NCBI GenBank assembly: GCA_018710835.1
Contig: DVJC01000051.1
Span: forward strand, 1 to 32,949
Length of the DNA: 32,949 nucleotides
Reading direction: 5' to 3'
Source of the DNA: Candidatus Limadaptatus stercoravium
GTDB lineage: Bacteria; Bacillota; Clostridia; Christensenellales; CAG-917
Of the stretch, positions 17,138-24,900 are shown piece by piece. Numbering within the stretch: the stretch's first letter is position 1; each line of letters opens with the position of its first letter. The notes under the pieces were generated by a model. That model did no database searches, was not told the DNA's origin, and saw only the letters and a program-made list of their open reading frames with translations. The translations under genes were made by a program, and so were the position numbers.

Positions 17138-17545
17138 TTACTCCACGTCGAAGAGGGGATCGCCGGTGTTTACCACCGCGCCTTTCTGGACGTGTATTTT
17201 GGTGAGCGTGCCCGCCTTGGGCGCTACGATCTCGTTCTCCATCTTCATGGCTTCGAGTATGATGACTACGTCTCCGGCCTTGACGGTCTGTCCGGCGGAG
17301 AAACGCACCTCGTTGATGTTGCCGGGCAGCGGTGAAGGCACGGTGCCGGCTCCTGCCTGCGCTGCAGGCGCCGCTGCGGATGCCGCGGCGGCGGGCGCGG
17401 GAGCGGCGGAGACGGGTGCGGCAGGCGCCGCGGCGGGAGCGGCGGGAAGCGCCGCCTCGTATTCCGCCTGAATGACGGCTTCGCCCTTCTCGACTTCCAC
17501 TTCGTAGACCTTTCCGTTCAACGTGACTTTGTAAATCATGATCAT
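17138..17545 (-). CDS. Biotin carboxyl carrier protein of the decarboxylase
   Basis: This 135-residue protein carries biotin between the carboxyltransferase and the membrane pump. Residues 1-30 are a small beta region; 31-68 are an Ala/Pro linker typical of swinging biotin arms; 69-135 are the biotinyl domain with EAMKM, where K101 is the biotinylation site. In many oxaloacetate decarboxylases this domain is fused to the end of the alpha subunit; here it is a separate gene, as in methylmalonyl-CoA and glutaconyl-CoA decarboxylases. Its ATG overlaps the TGA of oadG (ATGA), and GGAGG lies four bases upstream. A second ATG six bases later is possible. Confidence 0.94.
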   Translation of the reverse strand: MIMIYKVTLNGKVYEVEVEKGEAVIQAEYEAALPAAPAAAPAAPVSAAPAPAAAASAAAPAAQAGAGTVPSPLPGNINEVRFSAGQTVKAGDVVIILEAMKMENEIVAPKAGTLTKIHVQKGAVVNTGDPLFDVE

Positions 17546-17934
17546 TTCACCTCCGCATCTGCCTGATCCGCATCTTCCATCCTCTCGATGCGCTTGAATC
17601 TGAGTTGATTGAGCGGAGTCCCGAGGGAGTCCGCAACTATTGCCATTATCATTGCCGCGTCGCGCTCTTCCGTGCGGATGAGCGTGAGCTCTCCGCAGGT
17701 GCCGGCGGCAAGCGGCGCCGCTTCGGTCCCGTCCGCGGCGGCAAGATCGTCGGCCGCCTTTTTCTTTTTGAACGGATTCCTGAACCTGGGCAATTTGTCC
17801 GTAATGATGTGCCCCTTGTCCGCGGCAAGCCCCATGAGCGTCACTACGCACATGAGAATGATCAGCACCGCGAACACTATCGCAAACCCGATAAGGGATA
17901 TGATGAGCGCGTCCAGAGTGGTGATGTCTGCCAT
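17542..17934 (-). CDS. oadG: Oxaloacetate decarboxylase gamma-type subunit
   Basis: This 130-residue protein has one N-terminal membrane helix (about 8-36, ALIISLIGFAIVFAVLIILM), a basic PFKKKK stretch, and a soluble tail. That is the layout of OadG, which holds the alpha subunit on the membrane-bound beta subunit. The C-terminal half is longer than in the classical 80-90 residue subunit and lacks its histidine-rich metal-binding end. GGAGG lies four bases before the ATG. It follows oadA by nine bases. Confidence 0.85.
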   Translation of the reverse strand: MADITTLDALIISLIGFAIVFAVLIILMCVVTLMGLAADKGHIITDKLPRFRNPFKKKKAADDLAAADGTEAAPLAAGTCGELTLIRTEERDAAMIMAIVADSLGTPLNQLRFKRIERMEDADQADAEVK

Positions 17935-17943
17935 ATGCCCTCC

Positions 17944-19323
17944 TTATTCCATGGGCGCGATGGTATAGCGCACCACTTTTTCCTCTTTCGCTTTGCGCGC
18001 GGCGAAATACTTCTCCGTCACCTGCGGGAAGAGGATGTAGCTGAGCACGTCCTCGTCGCTCTTCGCGACGCCTTCGAGCTCCTTCTTCGTCTTTTCGAAG
18101 ACGGGTTCGAGCGTGTCGGCGTATCTGCCCTTTATCGGCTTTTCGTCGCCGAGCGCCTTCTTCATCACCTCGTCGGATATCTTTCCGGGCGCCTTGCCGT
18201 ACTCTCCCCTGCAATACGCCTTGACTTCCTTGGAGATGTTCTTGTATCTCTCGCCTGCGAGCACGTTCGCCGTCGCCTGCACGCCGACCATCTGGCTCAT
18301 TGGCGTGACAAGGGGCGGATAGCCGAGATCCGCGCGCACTTTGGGCGTTTCGACCAACACTTCCTCGAAGCGATCCATAGCGTTCTGCGCCTTGAGCTGC
18401 GCGACGAGGTTGGAAAGCATGCCGCCGGGGACTTTGTAGTTGAGCGCGTCGGTGTCGGTCGCCATCATCTTGGGATCGAGCTGACCGGACTTGATGTATT
18501 CGTCGCGCACGGGTTTGAAGAAGTCGTTCACCTTCTTCAGCACCGCCTCGTCAAGACCGGTGTCGTAACCCAGCTGGGTGAGCGCGTAATGGAGCGTTTC
18601 CGTCGCCGGCTGCGAACTGCCGCCGCTGAAACACGACGTCGCCGTATCTATGACGTCCACGCCCGCCTCTACCGCTTTGAGATAGGTCATGAACGCCATT
18701 CCCGTGGTGCAGTGCGTGTGCAGGACCACGGGGATCTTCACGCTCTGCTTGATCTCGCCGATGAGCTCGTACGCTTCCGCGGGGCTCATGACGCCCGCCA
18801 TATCCTTGACGCATACGGTGTTCACGCCCATGTCCTCCATCTGTTTGGCGAGCTTCGCGAACGCCTCTATGGTGTGCACCGGGGACTGCGTGTAGCTTAT
18901 CGTGCCGGACACCTGCGCGCCGCGCTTCAACGCTTCTTTCGTTGCGACTTCGATGTTGGTGAGGTCGTTCAGCGCGTCGAAAATGCGGATGATGTCAATG
19001 CCGTTCTCGACGGACTTGGCGACGAACATACGCACTATCTCGTCGGGATAATGCTTGTAGCCCAGCAGATTCTGTCCGCGGAGCAGCATCTGCAGCTTGC
19101 TCTTCGGCATCGCCGCCCTGATCTTTCTCAGCCTTTCCCACGGATCCTCGTCGAGATAGCGCAGGCAGCAGTCGAACACCGCGCCTCCCCAGCACTCGAC
19201 GCTGTAATAGCCCGCCTTGTCCATCTCGGACAGGATGCCTGCGAACTTCTCGTAAGGCAGACGCGTGGCGATCAAAGACTGATTCGCGTCGCGCAACACT
19301 GTTTCGGTAAAACCTATCTTCAT
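17944..19323 (-). CDS. oadA: Oxaloacetate decarboxylase alpha subunit, carboxyltransferase part
   Basis: This 459-residue cytoplasmic enzyme moves the carboxyl group of oxaloacetate to biotin. The DRE-TIM-type barrel shows RDANQS (11-16, metal ligand D12), the catalytic lysine K173 in CVKDMAG, and HTHCTTG with metal ligands H202 and H204. The conserved carboxylase domain follows from about 300. It ends without the linker and biotinyl domain found in fused subunits; those are in the separate gene at 17138. Transcarboxylase 5S and pyruvate carboxylase B subunits look similar, but the adjacent oadG and oadB favour the sodium pump. GGAGG is seven bases before the ATG. The 72-base upstream gap has a small CGTCCG/CGGACG hairpin and no clear promoter. 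Confidence 0.93.
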   Translation of the reverse strand: MKIGFTETVLRDANQSLIATRLPYEKFAGILSEMDKAGYYSVECWGGAVFDCCLRYLDEDPWERLRKIRAAMPKSKLQMLLRGQNLLGYKHYPDEIVRMFVAKSVENGIDIIRIFDALNDLTNIEVATKEALKRGAQVSGTISYTQSPVHTIEAFAKLAKQMEDMGVNTVCVKDMAGVMSPAEAYELIGEIKQSVKIPVVLHTHCTTGMAFMTYLKAVEAGVDVIDTATSCFSGGSSQPATETLHYALTQLGYDTGLDEAVLKKVNDFFKPVRDEYIKSGQLDPKMMATDTDALNYKVPGGMLSNLVAQLKAQNAMDRFEEVLVETPKVRADLGYPPLVTPMSQMVGVQATANVLAGERYKNISKEVKAYCRGEYGKAPGKISDEVMKKALGDEKPIKGRYADTLEPVFEKTKKELEGVAKSDEDVLSYILFPQVTEKYFAARKAKEEKVVRYTIAPME

Positions 19324-19395
19324 ATCTTTTCCTCCGTCCCGATCATGTCGTTGCTGTCGGATGATTATCGTTTCGTCCGCGTACGGACGCGCGAA

Positions 19396-20418
19396 TTACT
19401 TTATCTTTCCGCTCTCGATGTCGGAAAGCGGCAGCATGGATATCTCGAACGTCCCGTCGTCAGAAATGTCGACGAGCGTGCCGCCGCGCTGCTCGACGCA
19501 CTTGGCGGTGGGGATCTGTCCCAGCGCCGCGACGTAGGCGAGGTAATCGATGCTCATGCCGTAAGTCATGCGCATGCCCCTGTACTCTATGCTGAGCGTG
19601 TTGAGATGGTCGTGCCCCACAAAGAACCCTTTGCAGCTGCCCAGCTTTTCCATTCTCTCCACGAAGTGTCCTTCTTTGGTCTTGGGGTAGCCGAAATACT
19701 GGTCCTTCTCTCCCACGAAACCGAGATGATAGACCGCGCCTTCCTCTCCGCGGTAGCACTTCTCCCATCCTTCCTTGAACTCCTTGGGCGGGATGTGGAA
19801 GAACGCGAGCGACGGAATGATCTCCCCTTCCGGAGAATTGTCGCGCACCACCTGCTCGTACCAGTCTATCTGGTCGTCGTGTATGGTGTCGAATCCGCTG
19901 AAGAACGTGCTGCCCGTGTACATATTGCTGTCTATCATCATGAGCAGCATCACGGGCTTGCCGGCCGCGCTCTCCAGCCGCATGGCATGGTTGCCCACGC
20001 CGCTGAGAGAGGGATCGCCTTTTTCAAACAAACAGGACTTCAACGACATATAATAGTCCGCTAAACGGTCCTTTTTGTAAAAAGCGATGCACTCCTCGTC
20101 GTGGTTGCCGAACGTGAACGTCCACGGTACACCCAGCGAATCCATGAGCGAGCCGAACTTCTTCGACGCCTTGAGATTGTTGCTCGTCCCGGAGAACATG
20201 AACATCGGATACACCATGTCCCCCGTCACGACGACGAGGTCGGCGTGCGACGCCCTGACGATTTTCTCCACCGCGTCGAGCGCGAGTCTGTCCTTCTTGC
20301 GGCTGAGGAAACCGCCGCCGATGTGTATGTCCGTGAGCTGCAATATCCTGAACGGTCTGCCCTCCGGCATGCTTATGACGGTCATGCCGTCTTTTTTCCC
20401 GAAAACGGCGTCGCTCAT
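19396..20418 (-). CDS. Calcineurin-like metallophosphoesterase
   Basis: This 340-residue cytoplasmic protein has all the metal-binding motifs of the family: TDIH (D30, H32), GD (66-67), GNHDE (104-108), a lone His at FFHIP (208) and GHDH (268-271). Two metal ions would hydrolyse a phosphoester; the substrate is not deducible. The ATG at 20418 lies two bases after the stop of the transporter gene, with GGGGAG five bases upstream; a GTG six bases earlier is the alternative start. The tight coupling to a GPH symporter suggests it acts on a phosphorylated or phosphodiester-containing carbon source, but this is inference. Confidence 0.88.
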   Translation of the reverse strand: MSDAVFGKKDGMTVISMPEGRPFRILQLTDIHIGGGFLSRKKDRLALDAVEKIVRASHADLVVVTGDMVYPMFMFSGTSNNLKASKKFGSLMDSLGVPWTFTFGNHDEECIAFYKKDRLADYYMSLKSCLFEKGDPSLSGVGNHAMRLESAAGKPVMLLMMIDSNMYTGSTFFSGFDTIHDDQIDWYEQVVRDNSPEGEIIPSLAFFHIPPKEFKEGWEKCYRGEEGAVYHLGFVGEKDQYFGYPKTKEGHFVERMEKLGSCKGFFVGHDHLNTLSIEYRGMRMTYGMSIDYLAYVAALGQIPTAKCVEQRGGTLVDISDDGTFEISMLPLSDIESGKIK

Positions 20419-20420
20419 AC

Positions 20421-22118
20421 TCACTCCCCGTCCGGCGTGCCGTCGTCGTCCGTCCCGAACGCTTCGCCGAAAGCGGCTTCTGGCGTGTCCGCGTTCGCTT
20501 CCTCTCCGCCGGACACGGCTTCCGCACCGTCCGCTCCCGCAAGTACGGTCACATAGCCGCCGGGATCCTTCGCGCCGTACAGCTCGTGCACGAGCGCGGT
20601 GCGCTCCGCCTCTTCCTCCTCGGAAAGGACTGTGCCGCTCTTGCGCGCTTCAATGAAGTAGCGCACGCGCGTGAGTTTCTTGTTGGTGATCTTATAGCGG
20701 AATGACGCATAGAACGCGATGGCGATGAACACCACTATCGCAAGCCCCATGATGAGGCGTACCGCAAGCAGCACTTCGTCCGTCTGCTCGCCGGGGTTTC
20801 TCCCCTCCACGTATCCCACGCCGCCGAGTATCCATCCCACGAGTCCGACGCCGAGTGCGCCGGCGATCTTTCTGGCGAGCGTCATCATACCGCTGTAAGT
20901 GCCGGTGGAGCGTTCGCCCGTCGCCATCTGACCGACGTCCACGGTGTCCGGGAAGATGATCCACGGCATCATCTGTGCGCCGCCGAAGCCGAAGCCCATG
21001 AGCAGGGACACGATGGGCACGAGGACGGGAGGCGCCCAGCTCGGATCCATGACCGCAAGCATTATGCCGGCGATGATGTATGCGGGCAGCCCCATACGGA
21101 AGGCGAACTGTTTGCTCTTCTTGTCCATGACGTAGCGCGCAAGCGGAAACATGATGACCGCCGCCACCATGAGAGGCGCGATGATGAAGAGCGATGACAT
21201 ATCCATGCCGAAGAGCGTCCTGCCCGCCCACACGTCCGTGGCATAGTAGACCGCGAGCGCGGAGATCATGTCCAGGCAGGTGAACGCCGCCACGTACATG
21301 GCGATGTGCCAGCGGTAGGACTTGTTCTTGTAAGGTTCGGCGTAATTTTTGATAAATTGCTTGAAATTGAACTTTTCTTTGGGCGTGGTCGCCTTGATGC
21401 GTTCCTTGACGAATATACCGCACAGGATCAGACCGCCGCCGAACAGAGTGCCGAAAATGAGGCAGATCGCAAGCCAGAATTCCGTGGCGTCGATCTTCGG
21501 CATAAAGAGATAACCTTCGTCCGTGGGGGCGATGAGAGCTTCGATAAAGAGAAGAGGAAGCACGTATGCAAGCCCGCTCGCCACCGCGTTGAACACCAGC
21601 TTGACGGTGTTCGCATTGTTGCGCTCCTTGAAAGAGGGCGAGATGTCGCTGGACATCGAACAGTACGGCACCATCGTGATGGTCGAGAAAGTGTTCCACA
21701 GCAGATACATGATCACCATCCACGCGACGAGCCCGGCCTGGTTCTCCGCGGAAATGATCCCCCACTGCTCGACGGGCAGGAACAGCAGGAATATTCCGAT
21801 GATGAGCAGTACGCCGCCCACCACCATATAAGGTTTCCTGCGGCCGTACCTTCCGCGCGTATTGTCGCTGATGAAGCCCATGAGCGGATCGGTGATCGCG
21901 TCCCATATCTTCGCCACCATCATGATGGTGGACGCGATCGCCATCGGGATGCCGAGCCCGCCCTCCATGTACTTCAGCATGACGCAGGACATCAGCGCGA
22001 CGCCGCCGCCGTCCATCAATGCGCCCATTCCGTAGAAAACTTTTTCTTTGGTGGGCACATAGTCCGGAGATTGTCGGTAGGAAAGGTCTTTTGCAGGTTT
22101 AGCTGTTTTGGCTTTCAT
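20421..22118 (-). CDS. GPH-family sugar:cation symporter
   Basis: This 565-residue transporter belongs to the glycoside-pentoside-hexuronide family of the major facilitator superfamily. It has about 12 hydrophobic segments and the family signature WDAITDPLMGFISDN followed by GRYGRRKPY in the first cytoplasmic loop. It should bring in a glycoside or sugar with Na+ or H+. The C-terminal 80 residues form an acidic, Gly/Ala-rich cytoplasmic tail with no IIA phosphotransfer domain. The start at 22118 is supported by AGGAGC; nine residues of open frame upstream lack such a site. The substrate is unknown; the sodium pump operon just downstream could supply the Na+ gradient. Confidence 0.9.
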   Translation of the reverse strand: MKAKTAKPAKDLSYRQSPDYVPTKEKVFYGMGALMDGGGVALMSCVMLKYMEGGLGIPMAIASTIMMVAKIWDAITDPLMGFISDNTRGRYGRRKPYMVVGGVLLIIGIFLLFLPVEQWGIISAENQAGLVAWMVIMYLLWNTFSTITMVPYCSMSSDISPSFKERNNANTVKLVFNAVASGLAYVLPLLFIEALIAPTDEGYLFMPKIDATEFWLAICLIFGTLFGGGLILCGIFVKERIKATTPKEKFNFKQFIKNYAEPYKNKSYRWHIAMYVAAFTCLDMISALAVYYATDVWAGRTLFGMDMSSLFIIAPLMVAAVIMFPLARYVMDKKSKQFAFRMGLPAYIIAGIMLAVMDPSWAPPVLVPIVSLLMGFGFGGAQMMPWIIFPDTVDVGQMATGERSTGTYSGMMTLARKIAGALGVGLVGWILGGVGYVEGRNPGEQTDEVLLAVRLIMGLAIVVFIAIAFYASFRYKITNKKLTRVRYFIEARKSGTVLSEEEEAERTALVHELYGAKDPGGYVTVLAGADGAEAVSGGEEANADTPEAAFGEAFGTDDDGTPDGE

Positions 22119-22147
22119 TAAAATGCTCCTGAACCGTAATCGCAATT

Positions 22148-22177
22148 ATGATAACATACGCGCGCGCCTCCGCGCAA
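22148..22177 (-). promoter_or_regulatory. Probable promoter of the GPH symporter operon
   Basis: On the minus strand TTGCGC (22172-22177) is 18 bases from TATCAT (22148-22153), with TGT before the hexamer as an extended -10. It would give a 23-base leader. It may also serve the phosphoesterase and the oad genes, since no terminator was seen between them. Confidence 0.5.
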
Positions 22178-22323
22178 TCCATTAAAAGGATTTGCCCCCG
22201 AATTTTTAATCTCTCTTTAATTGAGGCATGTCGGACGAAAATAATATTCCCCTCCGTCAAGAGATGTTTTGCTCTCCTCTTTCCGTACTGTCGATGTTTT
22301 GTCACAATTCCCCGCAAAAACGC

Positions 22324-22352
22324 TTGCGTAATTTTTCGCGCGGTGATATAAT
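22324..22352 (+). promoter_or_regulatory. Promoter of tRNA-Ala
   Basis: TTGCGT (22324-22329) is 17 bases from a perfect TATAAT (22347-22352), with TGA before it. It ends 11 bases before the mature tRNA. Confidence 0.8.
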
Positions 22353-22363
22353 GCGGAAGCTAT

Positions 22364-22439
22364 GGGGGCGTGGCTCAGGTGGTAGAGCGATGCGTTCGCA
22401 ACGCATAGGTCAGGGGTTCGAGTCCCCTCGTCTCCACCA
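22364..22439 (+). tRNA. tRNA-Ala (anticodon CGC)
   Basis: The 76 bases fold as a cloverleaf: acceptor GGGGGCG with CGTCTCC, D-arm GCTC/GAGC, anticodon stem ATGCG/CGCAT with loop TTCGCAA, T-arm AGGGG/CCCCT with loop TTCGAGT, discriminator A and encoded CCA. The anticodon is CGC (codon GCG, alanine), and the acceptor has the G3-U70 wobble pair that marks alanine tRNAs. Confidence 0.96.
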
Positions 22440-22478
22440 AAAAACTGCACGGACATCTTGTCTGTGCAGTTTTTTATT
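22440..22478 (+). terminator. Intrinsic terminator of tRNA-Ala
   Basis: ACTGCACGGAC pairs with GTCTGTGCAGT (one G-U pair), extended by A/T pairs, with an ATCTT loop and a run of T's to 22475, then ATT. It directly follows the CCA end. Confidence 0.9.
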
Positions 22479-22482
22479 ATCG

Positions 22483-22644
22483 CGAGGGGACTCTGCGGCG
22501 CACGGCTTGCGCCGCCCCGCGCTACGCGCTGAACCCCTTCTCCCGGTCAGGGCTGACGCGCTTTTGCGCCCTACGCGACTCCGCGCGCAGATCAAATGGC
22601 GCAAAACCGCTATTCCGTCACTGCGTTCCTTACGAGTCCCCTCG
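22483..22644. repeat. Palindromic element bounded by 11-bp inverted repeats
   Basis: The ends CGAGGGGACTC (22483-22493) and GAGTCCCCTCG (22634-22644) are perfect reverse complements. Inside are a 7-bp stem (22495-22501 with 22509-22515), a GCGC-TTTT-GCGC hairpin (22558-22569) and a longer pairing of TTTTGCGCC (22562-22570) with GGCGCAAAA (22598-22606). The right end plus flanking bases (22633-22645) is identical to 13 bases of the tRNA T-arm (22419-22431). No protein is convincing in any frame. It may be a small non-autonomous repeat or a structured RNA. Confidence 0.55.
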
Positions 22645-22645
22645 T

Positions 22646-22754
22646 TTTAACATATTCGCTTGTCCCTCACATGTCTTTTATTTTAATAACAGCTTGTGCG
22701 CAATAAAGCAATAGTCAGCCCGGCGCTAGCCGTACGGCAACAGAACTATAATTC
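22646..22754. other. Intergenic stretch with no recognised feature
   Basis: The 109 bases between the palindromic element and the argF terminator are less GC-rich and hold only a short GCCGTACGGC palindrome at 22729-22738. No gene or clear promoter was seen. Confidence 0.5.
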
Positions 22755-22781
22755 AAAGCGCGGCTCAATGAGCCGCGCTTT
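22755..22781 (-). terminator. Terminator of the arginine operon
   Basis: AAAGCGCGGCTCA (22755-22767) pairs with TGAGCCGCGCTTT (22769-22781), a very stable stem about 57 bases past the argF stop. On the minus strand it ends in TTT, followed by GAATT, so the T-tract is short. Confidence 0.65.
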
Positions 22782-22837
22782 CGTCCGGATTTTCACGACG
22801 GATAGGTCAAGCCGACCGAACCGGCGTCAATACCGTG

Positions 22838-23740
22838 TCACAGCATGCACTTGACGAGGACTGCCTTCTGGGCGTGCAGACGGTTCTCCGCCTCGTCGAA
22901 TATCTCGCGGGAGTGCTCCTCGAACACTTTCGCGGTGATCTCCTCTTCGCGGTGAGCGGGCAGGCAATGCAGCACCATGGCGTCGGATTTCGCCGCTTTC
23001 ATGGTTTTATCGTTGATCTGATAGTCCTTAAACACCTTTTTGCGCTCTTCCGCTTCCGCCTCCTGTCCCATGGACGCCCACACGTCCGTGTAAAGGACGT
23101 CCGCGCCGGCAGCCATTTCGAGCACGTCGGGCGAGCAGGAAAATCTGCCGCTCTCGTGCGCCCATTTCATGATGTCGGCGTCGGGTTCGTAGCCTTTCGG
23201 GCACGCGACGGACACTTCCATGCCGAGCTTTATTCCGCCCACGATGAGAGAGTTGGTCATGTTGTTGCCGTCGCCGACGTAGCACAGCTTCAGCCCTTCC
23301 GTCGCGCCCTTGTATTCGCGTATGGTCATGAGGTCCGCAAGCACCTGGCAGGGATGGCAGTAGTCCGTAAGCCCGTTGATGACGGGGATGGTCCCGAACT
23401 CCGCGAGCGACTCCACTTCCTTCTGGTCGAAGGTGCGGATCATGATGCCGTCGAGGTAGCGCGAAAGCACCCGCGCCGTGTCGCGCACAGGCTCTCCCCT
23501 GCCTATCTGCAGATCGCGCGCGCTGAGGAAGAGGGACATGCCGCCGAGGTCGAACATGCCCACCTCGAAGGAAACGCGCGTCCTGGTGGAGGACTTGGCG
23601 AATATCAGTCCCAGCGTCTTGCCCGTGAGCAGGTGGTGGGGGATGCCGTTCTTCTTCTCGTACTTGAGCTGATCGGCGGTGTTGAGGATCTCGGTGATCT
23701 CCTTTGCGGAGAGGTCCATGAGTTTGAGCAGATGTTTCAT
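22838..23740 (-). CDS. argF: Ornithine carbamoyltransferase
   Basis: This 300-residue enzyme makes citrulline from ornithine and carbamoyl phosphate. The carbamoyl-phosphate loop is SSTRTR (50-55), HPCQ is at 129-132, the ornithine loop has SMG (223-225), and HCLP (258-261) carries the catalytic cysteine. The biosynthetic rather than catabolic role is inferred from its place as last gene of the arg operon. The ATG at 23740 overlaps the argD stop (ATGA) with GAAGG ten bases upstream; a GTG nine bases earlier sits too close to that site. The carbamoyl phosphate synthase genes are not in this window. Confidence 0.96.
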   Translation of the reverse strand: MKHLLKLMDLSAKEITEILNTADQLKYEKKNGIPHHLLTGKTLGLIFAKSSTRTRVSFEVGMFDLGGMSLFLSARDLQIGRGEPVRDTARVLSRYLDGIMIRTFDQKEVESLAEFGTIPVINGLTDYCHPCQVLADLMTIREYKGATEGLKLCYVGDGNNMTNSLIVGGIKLGMEVSVACPKGYEPDADIMKWAHESGRFSCSPDVLEMAAGADVLYTDVWASMGQEAEAEERKKVFKDYQINDKTMKAAKSDAMVLHCLPAHREEEITAKVFEEHSREIFDEAENRLHAQKAVLVKCML

Positions 23741-24900
23741 TTCGCGCACACCTTCTTTATGATTTCCGCGGCGGCCACGAGGTCGCCGTCCGGTATGTTG
23801 AGCGGCGGAAGCAGCCGCACTTTGTCCTTTGCCTTGAGAGCCAGCACCCCCTCCCGTCTGAGATCCGCAAGCACGTCGCCGGCAGGTCTTTCGGGCAGGA
23901 TCCCGATCATGAGTCCGCGTCCGGTGACGCTCTTCACTCCCGCGGCGTCCTCAAGCTCCGACATGAGGAAGTCGCCCTTGCGCGTGACGTCGGCAAGGAA
24001 CGCGTCCGTGAGCCGTCCCACCACGTTCAGCGCGCCGGCGCACACCGCCGGATTGCCGCCGAACGTCGAACCGTGCGTACCGGGAGTCAGCACGCCCTCC
24101 GTGCGCCCGCCGAAAAGCACTGCGCCGATGGGCAGTCCGCCGCCCAGACCTTTGGCGGAAGTCACGATGTCGGGCTGCACGCCGTAGTGCATGTAGGAGT
24201 AGAACTTTCCCGTCCTGCCCGCGCCCGTCTGCACCTCGTCGACGATGAGGAGCAGATCGTGCCTTTTTGCGATGTCCGCCGCCGCGCGCACGAATTTGTC
24301 CGAAAGAGGGATCACTCCGCCCTCTCCCTGAATTGTTTCCAGCATGATCGCGGCGCACTTGTGCTCCGTGACGACGCGTTCAAGCGCGTCCGCGTCCTCC
24401 GCCTCCGCGTAGACGAACCCCGGCGTGAGAGGGAGAAAATCCTTGTGATATTCCGCCTGCCCCGTGGCGGCGAGAGCGGCGAGCGTCCTGCCGTGGAAAC
24501 CGTTGACGAGGGTTACAATGTTGTAATATTCCGCCCCTTTATGCTCCGCACCCCACTTGCGCGCGGTCTTTATCGCGCATTCGTTCGCTTCCGCGCCGGA
24601 GTTGCAGAAAAAAGCCTTTTTCAGCCCCGTGCGTACGGCGAGCGCCTCGGCAAGCTGCACGCAGGGATCGGTGTAATAAAGATTGGACGCATGCGCTATC
24701 TTTTTCATCTGCGCGTACACCGCGTCCGCCCACTCTCCGTCCGCATAGCCGAAGATGTTGACGCCGATACCGCTGCCGAGGTCGATATACCTGTTGCCGT
24801 CCGCGTCCCAGACGTGCGCCCCCTCTCCGCGGACGAGCCGCACGGGAAAACGCGCGTAAGTCGGCGCAACGTACGTTTTGTCCTTTTCTTCGATCGTCAT
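23737..24900 (-). CDS. argD: Acetylornithine aminotransferase
   Basis: This 387-residue class III pyridoxal-phosphate aminotransferase converts N-acetylglutamate semialdehyde to N-acetylornithine with glutamate as donor. It shows the phosphate-binding NSGAEANE (100-107), FHGRT, VDEVQTGAGRTG (220-231) and the PLP lysine K250 in SAKGLGGGLPIG. The length is normal for ArgD. Its ATG overlaps the argB stop (ATGA at 24897-24900), and its own stop overlaps argF, so translation is coupled on both sides. Confidence 0.96.
   Translation of the reverse strand: MTIEEKDKTYVAPTYARFPVRLVRGEGAHVWDADGNRYIDLGSGIGVNIFGYADGEWADAVYAQMKKIAHASNLYYTDPCVQLAEALAVRTGLKKAFFCNSGAEANECAIKTARKWGAEHKGAEYYNIVTLVNGFHGRTLAALAATGQAEYHKDFLPLTPGFVYAEAEDADALERVVTEHKCAAIMLETIQGEGGVIPLSDKFVRAAADIAKRHDLLLIVDEVQTGAGRTGKFYSYMHYGVQPDIVTSAKGLGGGLPIGAVLFGGRTEGVLTPGTHGSTFGGNPAVCAGALNVVGRLTDAFLADVTRKGDFLMSELEDAAGVKSVTGRGLMIGILPERPAGDVLADLRREGVLALKAKDKVRLLPPLNIPDGDLVAAAEIIKKVCAK

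Noticed and set aside
17605..20064. 819-codon plus-strand open frame
   Set aside because: Antisense to oadG, oadA and the phosphoesterase, and spans three real genes and their gaps.
22217..22456. Minus-strand frame reading GGDEGTRTPDL
   Set aside because: A well-known false protein produced by translating the complement of a tRNA gene.
22410..22604. Minus-strand frame ending WWRRGDSNP
   Set aside because: Same artefact, covering the tRNA 3' end, its terminator and the palindromic element.
22419..22645. Integrated mobile element with tRNA att sites
   Set aside because: The interval between the direct repeats is about 200 bases and has no integrase; at most a scar.
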